Source of the DNA: Peronospora farinosa
Taxonomy: Eukaryota > Oomycota > Peronosporomycetes > Peronosporales > Peronosporaceae
Direction: 5' to 3'
Length of the DNA stretch: 64,000 nt
Assembly: GCA_947646735.1 (NCBI GenBank)
Contig: CANTFK010000986.1
Location: forward strand, 558,001 to 622,000
Shown here: positions 50,837 through 62,974 of the stretch, in pieces
Position numbering within the stretch: position 1 is the stretch's first letter
How the letters are laid out: every line of letters starts with the position of its first letter
Notes under the pieces: generated by a model
The model's database searches: none
Told to the model about the DNA's origin: nothing
Seen by the model: only the letters and a program-made list of their open reading frames with translations
Position numbers and translations under genes: made by a program

Positions 50837-53125
50837 TCACGGAGAGCCAAGACTTGAAATGGAAATACTATCAGCAGGGTCGCCCTTCATGCCCTCCAGA
50901 TCCAATTCGTCCAACTGACCTTGTTGATGGAGCTAAACAACAAATCACACGAAGACGTGAGAACACTTATCCAGCCATTACCAAAATCAACACATACAGA
51001 CTACCTTCTCCAACCAATAGAACTCATTGTCCTGAGGCATGTAGCCGCTCATACGCCCACCACTCAACACGTTTTGAATAGCCTGCGACTGCATAAGCTG
51101 CTGAGACATCGACATGTGACCACTGTACATCATGGTGTCACCCATCCGCATCGATTTCTCCATCTCTTCCTCCTTCAGCTTGCCTAGGCGTTGCATGAGC
51201 ACCTCACCTTCGCGTGCACCGACCCACTTCGGGTGGTTCTGCTTGAAATTGACGAATGAGCTTTCCATCTTGGCATCGTTACCATATTCCTTAAAATCGA
51301 ATTCTGCGAATCGACACACAGCTCCTGTACTAGAGTGTACTAGAGAATGGGAGCGCAAGAAAAGCAAAATCTCGCGAGCAAGCTGAGGCATTGACACACA
51401 CAAGATATATGGAGCCAACAAGACGGAAACACACTCCTCAGCGAAGAGCACAGCCTTGTATGGGAATAACACAGTGAACGCGTCCCGGACCTCGAATGAA
51501 TGACACTGGCCTCTCCATTCCTTAGGAAAGTAGTGCGTCTCCGCAAAAACTTCCATCATAGCTTCTTCACAGTCACCATTGACCAAAAAAGGCGAGGTCG
51601 AAGACGTAAATGATCGTGACAACGCGAACACACCCGTTGATACGGTCAGGTACCACAACAGCTCATGGCCAAACAATGTCGTTTGCAGTAGCACAGATTC
51701 CTCCAGCAGACTTACAAGAACGAGAACAGCCATTAACGAGCTCGCACAGAAGGAGATGCCACCAGCGACAATAGCCAACGATCCGGCAGGAAACATGCCT
51801 AAATAGCGGTCTGCCAGCGCGTATGAACGCGCCATGCGTGCATCGAGAACATGCGGGAGTTCATTGTACTCTCGGAATCGCCAGATAGCATACGCTGACC
51901 AGCGACGTGTGCCAAAGTAGTATACACGGTTTGTTTGCCATTCCTGAGCCGCCAAAAAGAAGAAACGCGAAAGGCGGTATAGCAAGATGAAGGGCGCCAG
52001 CACAAAGTTGAGCACACCCGCAATTACAAAGCGTTTCTTGAGCATCTCTACGCTGTGGATCACTGACGGAGCCAAGTTTAGCTTGGCGTCGAACATTTGA
52101 TCGAGTAGACAGATGTTCAGATTGGCCTCCATGTTCCTCGAGCACATAATATGTGATGTTGAAAGAAACTGCAGTGACGAGGGCAATAAACTCTTGCTTC
52201 GAAATAGCGAGTGATTCATGAAAGCAATAAGGTAGTTGTCCCGCCGCATAATACGTCTGGCAAAGTCGTGCGGCGACGATAGTAACGCTGGGTCGATCTG
52301 TAGCTTATAAGACGACAGCTGCCTCATATTCATGGCTGTGTTTGCTCCGTTTACTAGATCCAGCACTCTCGTGACCACTTCATCCCACGAAATGGTCTGT
52401 ACTTGTCGTTCTCCAATATGCAATCGTTCTTTGTAAAACACCTCCATCTGTCTAGTATCTCTCAGCGTTCCCACTAGTTGGAAAGCTCTCGAGATCCAAT
52501 ACACGAAAAACATGGCAAAGTAAAAAGCCCCAATAAGTCCCAGTAGTCCGTTATTGTCTGTTCTGCACGTGATGTAGTGCTCCATCTCCTGAGCACAGCC
52601 TCCACTCTCTGGGTGTCTGTGGCACTCCAGCAACGGCCTCCACTGCACACAACCAAGCAAGAAGCTTGAAAGTACCACACTAAATAATCCTGTCAGTAAA
52701 CTCACTAGTTCTACTATCACAATGCTCCAAAAGCCTTTATGGTAGTAGTAATTGTACAAAGTGATGAGAAATGCGTCCAGATTGGCAACATTTCCATAGC
52801 GATCGGGTACAGGAGACACTCGATTACTAGTAGGAGCCTTTTCATCGCCATTAGCTCGACGTTGAGCGCCTGGCAGCGCTGCTTTGGCAGTGTCCAGCAC
52901 CTCACGGAAGAGTGTCGAGATGGCTGGAAGGTGGACGTTGACACGCAGCGACGGCAGCGGCATGGCTCGTGAGGACGCAGCACTTGCTTGACCACCTACT
53001 GATGAGACTTGGTGACTTGTTTCGCCGTATAACGGCGTACGGTGGTCGTCCTTGAGCTCGTTCCAGAGCGATTCGTCGTCTTCTTCTGCGTGGTCATCAT
53101 TAGCATTGAGTAGCGGCTTTTCCAT
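50837..53125 (-). CDS. ATG9: Autophagy-related protein 9 (ATG9)
   Basis: Exons 53125-51005 and 50932-50837 (72-nt intron) give 738 residues. Conserved ATG9 segments include NLDAFLITLYNYYYHKGFWS before the first helices, then DEVVTRVLDLVNG and the MRRDNYLIAFMN motif. Further on come LNFVLAPFILLY and the AAQEWQTNRVYYFGTRRWS-to-YNELPH region. Near the C-terminus FPYKAVLFAEECVSVLLAPY precedes CRFAEFDF and the ETHYFPKEW region upstream of it. ATG9 is the only multispanning membrane protein of the core autophagy machinery, a lipid scramblase carried on vesicles that seed the phagophore. The unspliced frame would end VVCMC; splicing instead adds LHQQGQLDELDLEGMKGDP and a short Ser-rich end. No missing core segment is evident, though the soluble tails are shorter than in yeast. 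Confidence 0.93.
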
Positions 53126-54119
53126 GGTGAATGAGAAGGTGATTTAGGTATGAGTGGGAAGAGAATACGATAGAGGATACGGTGCAGAGATTGTTGGGGA
53201 AAAAAAGGCAGCGAGAATGACGAGAATGGCGTGAAGAAGACGACAGGTTGTGACGATGGAGAAGCCTTTTTGTTGGATTCGGAGTGCGTACTTAAGCAAA
53301 GGCTGCTATTTTAGTATCCTTAAGTTTGGGTCTGAATGCTAAACAGAAGTATATCGTTTCATAGATCGTACTAAGACATCTTAAGTTCCCAGTCACAGAC
53401 AAAACAAAAGGAGAACGTAGCGGCGTCGATGATTTTGCACACGGCCAACGGTCGAGTCCGATTATCGAGCAAGGAAGACGCATACAATGACTGGCGCCAA
53501 TGAAATCGGTAACGTCTTTCACTTCTGTGGGGAGTATGAGCATTCTCGCGAAGTGTTAAATGCGACATGCGGAAATGCGGAGCGGCAGAGATTGCAGCGA
53601 ATAAATTTTGCGCAGAGTGACAACTCTGGCAATAACATTATCTCTATAGGTGGTGTACAAGTGCGGCCATATTCAGCAGTGTGCGGTTGGTCGACTCGAT
53701 TGCACGACGTGCTTTTTAAAAATTAAAGAAGAACTACATGGTTAGATCCAGTACATGTGGTCGCTGACAAGAGTGTTGTTTTAGCGGTGAAAACGGTGAC
53801 ATCATTACGTCGATGACACTTCACGCGGGACCAATAAGGTTGTACTTACACATTAACACATGGCTTACCCTAAAGCTATCGCGAAACTAGTTATAGTGCT
53901 GTGCTGAGAAAAGTCGTCTTTTCGATGACGACTGGGCCAAAACAAAAGTCAAACGAAAAAAGAGGATAAATTTGTATGGACCAGATGGATTCCAGAGATA
54001 TTGACACGATATGAGGAACGATAACCGGGTTTTCTTTACTTGTCAATCCGAGGGTGACTCAGGTATGGTATGAGACGGGGTGCCTTTGGAGGCGCTAAGA
54101 CAAGCATGTTCGCTATCTT
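53126..54119. other. ATG9 upstream region, gene-poor
   Basis: About 1 kb with the ATG9 promoter at the left. An 80-codon plus frame at 53487-53726 starts MTGANEIGNVFHFCGEYEH but has no recognisable homology and is not called. Confidence 0.4.
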
Positions 54120-54851
54120 ATAGGAGAAGCAAAACAGCGAAAAGTACCTAAGTACACTGGAAAACTGCTCGTGACTTTTGTGGATGATCTGGGTGAGTTT
54201 TCAACAGGACAACGCGTCGATACACACATATCGGTAAGCGAAGGCGTGGTTTACTGACCAAAGCTTTTCTGTTCTCGAGTGGCCAGCAACTTTGCCGGAC
54301 GGTGGGCTGTCTAATGTATATCATGGTTGGACCTCGCGGAGATCTTGCAGCTGCAGTGGGAGATTAGAGTCAGTTTGCATTAGGTTCATGCCCAACAGAC
54401 TGACAAGCTCTTAAACGAGTGTTTCTATATATTTAAGATACAAAGTCGTATGGAATCACGTTTAAGCAGCCAATACGCATGATCTTTGCAGGAACTCGAA
54501 TGAGATTGGAGCTGGCGATATTGAGTTCCGGAAAAACACAAATGGGTACGCTTTAATGATGAACGGAGGCTGCATCAGCTAAAGGAAACAAGAAGCAAAG
54601 AACGGCAGCACTCTCTTCAACAGAAGCTAGATTTATGGCGCTCTTAAAAGCTACCTAGAAAGTGATGCGGCTCAAGGTGTTACTGTACAGCTTGGCATCA
54701 AAACAACGAGGCAACCAATATCGACAAGAACAATCAACAAGTCATTTGCGTTGGACAAGAATGCTAAATTCTACAAGCGCAACAAGCACATCGACATCTG
54801 GTACCACTTCGTTCGCGAGAAAGTCGACCTGCTGTACACTTTGACAAACTA
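54120..54851 (+). mobile_element. Ty1/copia remnant: RT and RNase H fragments
   Basis: Broken plus-strand frames keep hallmarks of copia polyproteins. An RT active-site-like LLVTFVDDL is at about 54165-54190. The RNase H motif ALSSTEARFMALLKAT (54603-54657) is followed by an in-frame stop, and KNAKFYKRNKHIDIWYHFVR comes just before the stop at 54851. Several frameshifts and stops make it non-functional. No LTR of this element was found; the sequence after 54900 belongs to the gypsy element. Confidence 0.75.
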
Positions 54852-54899
54852 AGAAACAAATTTGTAGACGGGAACTTCGTAATGAAGCTGCCATATACT

Positions 54900-55449
54900 A
54901 CGTGGGCACACCCTCAAGCAGCGCGAGGAAGCGGTTATACCGTCTTACCTCCGCGTGCGGTGGTGTTGGTCGGCGCTAAGAAGCGCTGTACCAACCGTTG
55001 ACAGTCGCTTTGAAGCGAAACGCGTAACGAACTGCTAAGAAAAGAGCTGCACTTACAACACGCAGAAGCTTATACAGATTCTCGTGCGCAGTGTGCGATG
55101 TTTAGTAGATGCAAGACTGACTTATTTTAATCAATTTAAACTAACATAAATATTTAAGTACTGATTGTTTAATTGTGCAAGATTGGATACGCGTCTCTTT
55201 AGAAACGTATCCTTACGTGCGAGCTTAAGATATATTTAAGCTCGTAGGTGACGTCTGTTTGGAGCGTCACCATGACGCTTAGTCCCAACTGGCGTCACCC
55301 TCGTTGATGTGAATCCATCCATGAATTTCACATTTACAAGGAGGAATCACATTGATGTGCCACAGGTCGAAGGTACCATGTACCTTTTTTATACCTCCCC
55401 GTTAAGTATCATATATTTAATGAACCTGTTTAGCTATTAGCCCATTACA
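54900..55449 (-). repeat. Ty3/gypsy 3' LTR (minus orientation), outer end approximate
   Basis: Read on the minus strand, a polypurine tract (aaagagggaaatgg, 55464-55450) is followed immediately by tgtaatgggctaatagc, a canonical TG start of an LTR, at the 3' side of the gypsy pol remnants. The U3 contains a TATA-like tataaaaaagg (55393-55383). The outer boundary near 54900 is inferred from where copia homology stops. The region 55185-55385 holds six short stem-loops. Confidence 0.65.
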
Positions 55450-56044
55450 CCATTTCCCTCTTTAAGACGAATTTTACATTTTGGAAAAAAGAAAGGATGC
55501 CACCGAAACGTGGAAAGGCTGATGGGTCGCCTGCAAAGGTGCACATGCAGACCAACACCAAGTGCACGCGCCACGATGATTCGCAGCCGTCGCACAAGTG
55601 TCTCTGTGGCAACGCCGACATTTGATGTCAGCTTGCCAGCAGAGAGCGCTGGTCCATCCCATCATGGTGCAGATAAAGACTTGTAACTACAATGAGAGTA
55701 CACCATTACCATCACCCCAAATGGTCATGGGCACAGTACTTTGATGGGACTTCTGTATCCATCATTCGAGACACGCTGCCTTCAGGAAGCTTCCATGTTT
55801 CCTGACAACAAAGGGCAGGCCTCGTCGTCTGCGCCAACAAGTGCAGCGACCACAACTGAGCGCGCTGCTTCGAAAGAACAGCCGCGACTCAATAGCAGAT
55901 CGGCGATTTTAAATCGTCCGCCTCTGTTGACCCTACATCTGATGTCTTGACAATCCACAATGGAGAGTCACACTCAGATGAGGGTGAGCATAAAGCCCCT
56001 TCGACTTTAAAGCTGGCCTCACTATCACGCCGTCACGAGGGTGG

Positions 56045-57149
56045 CTACGTGAGTAGTGGATTTCCACGAATGCCACCACCATCCGAGTGGTCACGCTCGA
56101 GTGGTTTTAGTGCGATACTCCTTGCGCGTGCCAATATTGAAATTAATAAACGTTGTAGCGTCTTTCCATCGTTGAAAAGGCAGGGCAAAGCACTTGTGAT
56201 GGCTAATCGCTCATCCACCAAGCGTTGAGCTTCGCTCGCGCTATTAGCATCCAGCTCGCCTATGACACCCTCAAGAGGTCGGTCATGGGTCGACGTTGTT
56301 GATAACACTATAGTGTCATCGTCAAGGAGCACAGGCATTTCTTGCCGTGCCTCCTCTGTGACACCTATAGGTGTCGTGAACACTGCTAAATTAGCAGTGT
56401 CACTAGGGCAGCTTTGACCCTCTTTGGCATTCGCACCGAGCGAAGTGAGGGCCCCTCCACCACTAAGACTCGGGCTGCGCACAAACGAGACTGGCGTTCG
56501 AGGGTGACGCAGTCCGTTAATGTAGAACGGTGCTTCACCCGTACTGACGTTAACACTGTTATTAAGAGCTAGCTCCACGAATGGCAATTGCAGCTCCATT
56601 CTTTAGGAGTCGCTATTGTGCGCAACAATCCTCCACGACTCGATTGGCCCGTTCGTTCTGGACATCGGTCTGGGGATGATCAGCGGTTGACATGTGGAGC
56701 TTTCTTCCCATCAGCTCAAACACATGACGCCAAGAACCCGACGTAAAACGCGAATCCCGGTCCGATACTATGGAATCGGGCATCCCGTGTAGTCGATACA
56801 CATGCTCCAGGAATAAGAGGGCAGCCTCTTTTCCTGAGATCTTGGTGCTACATGGTGCCAAATGCACCATCTTGCTCAGTCTGTCTACAAAGACGACGAG
56901 CCCCGTCCTGCCTTTATGGTCAGGCGGTAAGCCAAACATGAAGTCCAAACTGACCGACTTCCAACATTCAGTTGGAATCGGCAGTGACTTCAGTGGCGCA
57001 CTGTTCGAAGGTGCAGGCTTTATGCGCTGACACTCTTCGCAAGAGCGAATATAGTTGGCCACCCACCGATATAGGTGGGGCCCAAAATTCCTCTGACACT
57101 CGTAATAATGTCTTTTCACGGCCCAGATGCCCACTAGATGGCGCATCAT
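56045..57149 (-). pseudogene. Gypsy integrase and C-terminal polyprotein region
   Basis: Two frames cover the integrase. The zinc-binding part keeps CEEC (IRSCEECQRIKPAP). The catalytic core keeps all three acidic residues: SLDFMFGLP, VSDRDSRFTS and DVQNERANRV, the last equivalent to the usual QTER. A stop and frame change near 56613 separate the core from the C-terminal part (LPFVELALNNSVNVSTGEAP, a typical gypsy motif). The segment 56305-56402 contains three palindromes. Confidence 0.8.
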
Positions 57150-57957
57150 GGCGCTCGTGAAGTATCATCAGCTTGAGATCTGTGTTATGAGGGACATAGA
57201 TTCTCAAGGGACCACAGGGTGACAGCTGGTGCCATAAGAGTTCATCACTGTAACTAAAGCGATTTAATTTCGCTTTGAGGTGCGACGGAAGGGTAACCTT
57301 TCGCCCACCAAAATGATCCAACAGCAGGCGACAATGTTCGTCCTGACTGTAACACTCCTTCATATCGGAGGCCATTGAGCTCGTCACATGGTAGGCCTTC
57401 ATGGCTGCCAATGTTGACGACTCAACTTGTGCTTTCGCACGAGACACACTATCCTGGTGTCTTGCCTCGAAGTCTGGTCTGCGCGATAAAGCGTCAGCCA
57501 AGACATTCGACTTACCCGGCTTATATTCAACTTTGAAATTAAATTCAGAGAAGAATGTTAGCCATCTCGCCATTCTCGGCGAGATGTGCGGTGAATTTAT
57601 AGCGGCCCGCAGTGATGCGTGATCCGTATAAACCACAAAAGGTTCGGTGCCCAAGAGGTGCACTCGAAACTTCACAAGGGCACACTTAATTGAAAGTAGC
57701 TCCTTGTCATGCACAGAGTAATTCAGCTCGGCAGCTTTTAAAAGCCGAGACTGATACGAAATGACACGGTCAACGCCGTTGTCATCCTTCTGCATGAGCG
57801 CGCTGCCGACTGCAAAATTGATTGCATCGCAGACGACGCTAAAGAGCTTATCCACGTCTGGCAATGCCAAGACCGGTGCCTCTGCAAGAAAATGCTTCGC
57901 TGATGTGAATGCATCTTCTTGCTCCTTTGACCAAGTCCATTCTGCATCCTTTGTCAA
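56968..57957 (-). pseudogene. Gypsy RNase H and integrase N-terminal region
   Basis: RNase H features are intact: VVCDAINFAVGSALMQ, ELNYSVHDKELLSIKCAL and FVVYTDHASLR, followed by the tether and KPGKSNVLADALSRRPDF. The frame continues to SGHLGREKTL, the start of the integrase zinc finger. It then runs into unrelated residues past about 57100, where a frameshift leads into the integrase frame. Confidence 0.82.
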
Positions 57958-59187
57958 AAGATAGACAATGGCTTAGTCTGCTCCGCATAATTATTGCTGT
58001 ACTTATGCAAGTAATTAGCGAGCCCAAGGAATTGGCGCAGATCCTTCACATGTCGTGGGACTGGCCATTCCTTTACAGCCTTTACCTTTTCTGGGTCTGC
58101 TCGTACACCATGTGCACCTACGATGCAGCCCAGTACCGGTATCTCGGGGACCCCTATTACGCACTTTTGCAAGTTAACGTATAATTGGGCGTCACCCAGA
58201 GCCTGCAACACAGCGTCTAAATGACGCTTGTGCGGCTCTATCGCGCTCAGACCGTCCTCCGCTCTACTACGCACGAATACATCGTCAAAGTAATGGGGCG
58301 CGTAGGCACGGTGCTGACGCATCACGTGAGCCACCACTCGGCTGAATGTTGCCGGAGCATTTTTCAACCCTTGTGGCATCACAAGCCACTCCCACAGCAT
58401 ACCGCTTGGGGTGCTTACTGCCGTTTGGCTACATCGGTATCTCTCATGAGAACCTGATAGTAGCCATCCTTCAGATCCAACGCGGAAAAGATAGTTGACT
58501 TTCCCATGGAATTCAACAAGACATCTTTCCGCGGTATCGGCGTTTGAGCTGGAATGGTGGCCGTGTTCAGCTTTTATAAGCATGAACCACGCGCCATCCA
58601 CCTGTTGCTTTGCGCACACAAAAGGTCGGACTGCAGTGAGGCGACTCGCTCTCACGTACATGTCCCGCCTTGACTCTCTCGTCGAGGAGCTTATCGATGT
58701 AATCGGATTGTTCCTTCGGCAGCGACCGTTGCCTGTTCACACAATATTTGGTGCTACACTCCAAGTCAATCTCGTGCCTGATGCCCCTATCGGCCGATAG
58801 GCGGCTCGGCACTTCTGCTGGAAACACATCACGGTGTTCCCATAGAACATCATAGAACGGGCTGTCCTTCAAGGCATCCCAGCCTTGAGCAACGGACCGT
58901 TTCTTTTTGTCGGTCTCCAAGACGCTCTCATCCATTGTTGACGACGAGCAACAGTCGACCACATTCAATACTGGAACTGATGCGACTATCTCGTAGATCT
59001 TTCCTTCCTTTAGCTCGGACAGGAACGTATCCCACGTCATCTTCAAGACATTTACTATCTCCTCGGCAGACGCCAAGACAAGTTGGAGCACCTCACCTGA
59101 GGATGCCTTCGGCATCTTGGCTTCGACGACCTCGAACAACTCGTTCGTAGGACCGCTCTCTTCGAGCGAGAATGATTGAAAAGTCAC
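57954..59187 (-). pseudogene. Gypsy reverse transcriptase, frameshifted
   Basis: The N-terminal part in one frame (58567-59187) includes HEIDLECSTKYCVNRQRSLP, SPHCSPTFCVRKATGGWR and ends soon after. The remaining palm is in another frame with MPQGLKNAPATFSRVV and the active-site YFDD (YFDDVFVRS), then LRQFLGLANYLHKY. The region of the second catalytic block (58400-58560) is scrambled. The enzyme is therefore inactive as it stands. Confidence 0.82.
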
Positions 59188-60077
59188 TCTTTTCGACGTC
59201 CCTTGATCGTCTTAATACGTCTCGTGCTCGTTGTTCGATTCACCACGACCTTTAACCGGGAAATAGGTGTCGTTGTTTTTATAGCCAATTCACTCTTTCC
59301 AACCGCAACAGGCTCATGGCTCTGTGCCTGTTCTTGTAGCGCTTGACTTCCTGTCAGCCCACCATCAACTGCTACAGGCTCTCGGCTCTGTGGAGGACCA
59401 TGGGAAGCATGGCTACTTGTCGTCTTCCCATTCACTACACCAGTCTCCTCGAGCTGGGTAAGAATATGTGCCATTTGACTTTTTGTCAGGACACTTTCAA
59501 TTACTTCAGGGTTCACGAGCTTGGTAGTATCTGATGCCGATTGACATACCGTCATCGCACCCTCGACTGTGTTGGACACAACATCAGTCACATAAGACTC
59601 TTCCAGGAGCATATCCTTTCCGATTTCCTGCGTAGAGTTAGCGACTTTGCGTGTACGCCAGTCAATCCATGGTTGGTGTTTAGCCAACCAAGGCATGCCT
59701 AGGATGAGGTCATACGGACTATCCATACCTAGCACTTTGAACCTCTCTTTACAAGAGAAGTCACTTAAGCTGAAGGCGAGTTCAACTTGAACTCCCTCCG
59801 ATTTAACGAGCGCGCCGTTCGCTAAACGAACGATCGCCTCTTCTCGCTTGCCACCCTGGCAAAGCGACTCATAACTCGCCGATCTATTTTTCAGAGCCGC
59901 GAGTTTCACAAAGTTTTGTGATGCACCCGAATTAACGAGAGGGGTATTAATTCGGTAATAGCCTCGTACTTGAGCGCTATAGACCAAAAGGGTTGAGTTC
60001 CGACCTTTCGGTACCTCAGGGACTATGCTTCCCATTTGTTCGATAACTCTGAGCATAGGGGTAGTCTCAGAGTCCAC
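59184..60077 (-). pseudogene. Gypsy aspartic protease region
   Basis: A retropepsin-like segment includes LVNSGASQNFVKLAAL, where families have D-[ST]-G-A. The catalytic Asp is replaced by Asn, so proteolysis is unlikely. The second strand SPYDLILGMPWLAKHQPWID is well preserved. The frame continues for about 170 residues as a linker toward RT. Confidence 0.78.
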
Positions 60078-60393
60078 GACAGTAGGGCATCCCGCCCTTC
60101 CTTCGCTACCACATTTCCCGACCCATCTCGGTCAGGTGCTGAACCCTCGCGTCGTGCACGCTGGTTCTTCGCTCATTTTTTCGGGTAGGGAGCTTTCCTG
60201 CTGGGCGTTATAGCACCAGCATCAAGCTTGGCATAGCAGCGAGCCATCATGTGGTCGCACATGACGAACTGGTAGCAGACCACGTCTGCATTGCATAATT
60301 TCATTAGAGTGACATCCGACTTCTCGGCCGACGGCTTATATTAAGCTGTCGCCAGGGCGCTGTTGTAAGATTTTCTCCTCAACCATGGCAGTT

Positions 60394-60932
60394 TCAATTG
60401 CCTCCTCCATCTTCTTTCTGGAATAGGGCCTGACGCGATGGCCCATTCCGTAGTATGTTCATGAATGTAGGCATATTAATGTGTTCCGGTATCGAATTCA
60501 CATCAATGGACGCAAACAGCGAACGCATCTCCTGCACATAATCAAGCAGATATCTTTTTGCCTGTCGTGATCCAAAGAAGCGCGCCTGAAGTGACATGCT
60601 ATTGCTAGGCAACTGGTATATGGCACGAATCTTTGACTGTAAAATTGTCCATGATGGAAACGCATCAGCGTTTGCCATAAGCGCAGGGTAAGCCCACTCT
60701 GACGCTTCTCCACGCAAATTTGACATGTCATACGATGCCATCCTGGTGTCGTCTTCGATGAGCTGCGCAATACCGCATTACTCCACGGATAAAATACAGT
60801 GGACAGTCGTGTGTGTTGCAGACCCATCATGTTGGAAATGGGTTTGTCTTTTGAAGAAAAGATTTCCGTATACAAACTTACCATGGGCAAATGCATACAG
60901 AGGTTAAAAGTGTGATGCGAAACGATTGGCAA
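60394..60932 (-). pseudogene. Gypsy gag fragment
   Basis: The peptide MASYDMSNLRGEASEWAYPA, together with FGSRQAKRYLLDYVQEMRSL, matches the retrotransposon gag (capsid) domain of oomycete gypsy elements. Upstream sequence to 60932 is out of frame. Downstream, at about 60295-60230, a degraded CCHC-like segment (VCYQFVMCDHMMARC) is visible in another frame. Confidence 0.75.
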
Positions 60933-60971
60933 GGGAGTTACACTCGTGGTAATAAAAGCAGCCTACAGAGG

Positions 60972-61202
60972 TGTTCTATGTATGTTTCTATATTTTAGGA
61001 TTACGGTCAAAATAACTCAGGAGTTTTTTCTTTCTCCTGGGATTAATAAACTTCCTCTTTTTACTCCTAAAGCTAGCTGATTTTTTCCGGCAACTTTCTC
61101 TGGCACTAATACGCCACCTTACTCGTGTGATTATTTTGTGCAGTGGATTCACTAACAGGTTCCCTCTACTTACGTCTAGTCACGCGTGGTCTTTATTCTA
61201 CA
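60972..61202 (+). repeat. Ty1/copia 5' LTR
   Basis: A 231-bp segment starts tgttctatgtatg and ends attctaca. It is followed directly by ggttatgagcccaagg, a plausible primer-binding site, and then by copia gag frames. TG/CA ends and size fit a copia LTR. The matching 3' LTR lies beyond the window, so the boundaries are inferred. Confidence 0.6.
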
Positions 61203-61275
61203 GGTTATGAGCCCAAGGATTACGGCCATTTATTAAGTTCACAAAGTTTTAAACAAAGACCTTCGTTGCGATTAC

Positions 61276-62071
61276 GTGGAAGTACCATCTGGTAAAGGAA
61301 GGGTTGAGATCGAGATGGAGGACAGCGAGGATAAAACATCCGCTGCCATTCACGTTCTTTTGAACTATGTCAAGCGTCTGGCAGGATTGGTAGCTGTTGA
61401 GGAAGGACGCTCTCAAGCATCGGCTCCAAATACATCGCCCGGGTCACGGCGAGGTTCTAATACCTCGGACAACGCAAGTGTTTTTCGCTAGAAACTCAAA
61501 AATTACGGGCCATTTGGCCAAAGGATGACAGTAAATGATCTCAGTGGAGAGGATGGCATTGACGGGGTGGAGATATACGTGCTGGGGCAGCTCGCGCTCA
61601 ACAAGAGTACCCTCGTGAAGCACAGGATCACGGGATGGTGGGAGATATGTCACCGCAAAGACATCCCGTGACGAATCCGTTTGGCTCATCTGGGGGTGTA
61701 AAAATACCAAAGTTGAGCTTTCAGAATTATAACGGAGCTGAAATATATGCAGGACTCGGTGCCGATTTTAAGCAGTGGGCTTACCTGTTTATCGAGGCAA
61801 TTGAGGTCGCGGTATTGTCCTCTGGATTGCTTGGACGGAACGTTTGAAGGTAAACAAGCTTGGAGAGCATATGGAAGGCCATGCGGTCAGTTACTTTCAA
61901 GCAAATATTAGCATATGGTGGGCAGTTTCGCCTCAACTATACTATGTTTTGGACCAGATGCACATGCATTTAAGGTCAACATCACGCATCAACAGGCTGC
62001 AAACAGGTTCGCCGCGTAAAAGAATGTGTCTAGGTATTGGACCGAACATTTCCTGTATCTTGTGGCTTTAG
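61276..62071 (+). pseudogene. Copia gag, broken into several frames
   Basis: Frame 1 (to 61491) includes EDSEDKTSAAIHVLLNYVKR. A stop and shift lead to frame 2 at about 61635 with IPKLSFQNYNGAEIYAGLGA and DFKQWAYLFIEAIE. A further shift gives KVNKLGEHMEGHAVSYFQAN. These are recognisable copia gag segments, but at least two frameshifts intervene. Confidence 0.8.
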
Positions 62072-62766
62072 CCAGAAAGAGCGGTTTGCACGAGAAGTTG
62101 ATTGTGGAAAATATCGTTAAATATGCTGCACCTCATCTGAAAATGGCATTGATGATTCGCTACAATCCCCAGCGACAAGATTACATTCAGCACGCACAAG
62201 AATTCATTGCGTGGGCTCAGGAGCTGGAAGGTGATTTGCATAAGCCCAAGAAATTGGGGCAAAATCACGTGAATTCGATAAATGAGGGGAAAACACATCA
62301 AAGTTGCTACAATTGTGGCATGGAAGGGCACATTCGAAAAGATTTTTCACATGCACGCAAACGTACCAAACATTTTGAAAAGAAAAAGGGACGCCAGGAT
62401 GATGGAGACAACGATCGACGCTACGCGTTGGTCACAGTCGACGAAATATTCGAATATTTTTCAAGTTCTGAAGAATCTAAATTTTTGAGTGATGATTTAT
62501 GGATAGTCGACAGTGGAGATAGTCGGCATTTGGTGTCAGATGAAAGTCTTCTTGAAGATGCAGAACTTTGCAGCGAGAAAGAAAATTTTAATTTTCCGGA
62601 TGGTGGAGTACTACGGGTAACTAAGGTTGGAAGTGTTACAATGCATAGTACATCTGGCGTCAAGTCAACCATTGTCCTATCGGAAGTCTACTACGCACCG
62701 ACTCTGGCAAAGAATCTCATATCTTTGGGATATTCGAGAAAAAGGGTGCATTTTGAGAGACAATGA
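62026..62766 (+). pseudogene. Copia gag C-terminus, zinc knuckle and protease
   Basis: Begins YWTEHFLYLVALARKSGLHE. The zinc knuckle CYNCGMEGHIRKDF has lost its last Cys. The protease motif reads WIVDSGDSRHLV, keeping the catalytic DSG but with Asp in place of the usual Ala or Thr after it. It ends just after ISLGYSRKRVHFERQ, within the region that leads to the GAG-pre-integrase domain. Confidence 0.82.
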
Positions 62767-62974
62767 GAAAGATATGGATATGATGCTTGGAAAGGACGTG
62801 TTGCTCCGTGTGGAAGTGTATGGGTCAATTTTTTGTAACGAAGCTACGCAAATATACCCATTGACGTGACTAAGAGCTTTTCGAATATGGTTTTGAACGT
62901 GGCGACAGAAGGCGTGCAAAGCGATGTCTTTCCAGGTCAGGCATTGCAATAATGGATCACTCGATACCGAATCG

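Larger units (their letters stand above)
54900..60950 (-). mobile_element. Degenerate Ty3/gypsy LTR retrotransposon
   Basis: A minus-strand element in the order gag, zinc knuckle-like segment, protease, RT, RNase H, integrase, polypurine tract and 3' LTR, which is the Ty3/gypsy order. Frames are broken at several points (near 57150-56968, 57957, 58661-58567 and in gag). The 5' LTR is not visible. The right end near 60950 abuts the LTR of a copia element, so the 5' end was probably lost or interrupted there. Confidence 0.85.

Noticed and set aside
55498..55950. Plus-strand frames starting MPPKRGKADGSP that look like a gag start
   Set aside because: The polypurine tract and TG start at 55464-55440 show this lies at the 3' end of a minus-strand gypsy element; the plus frames are short and broken.
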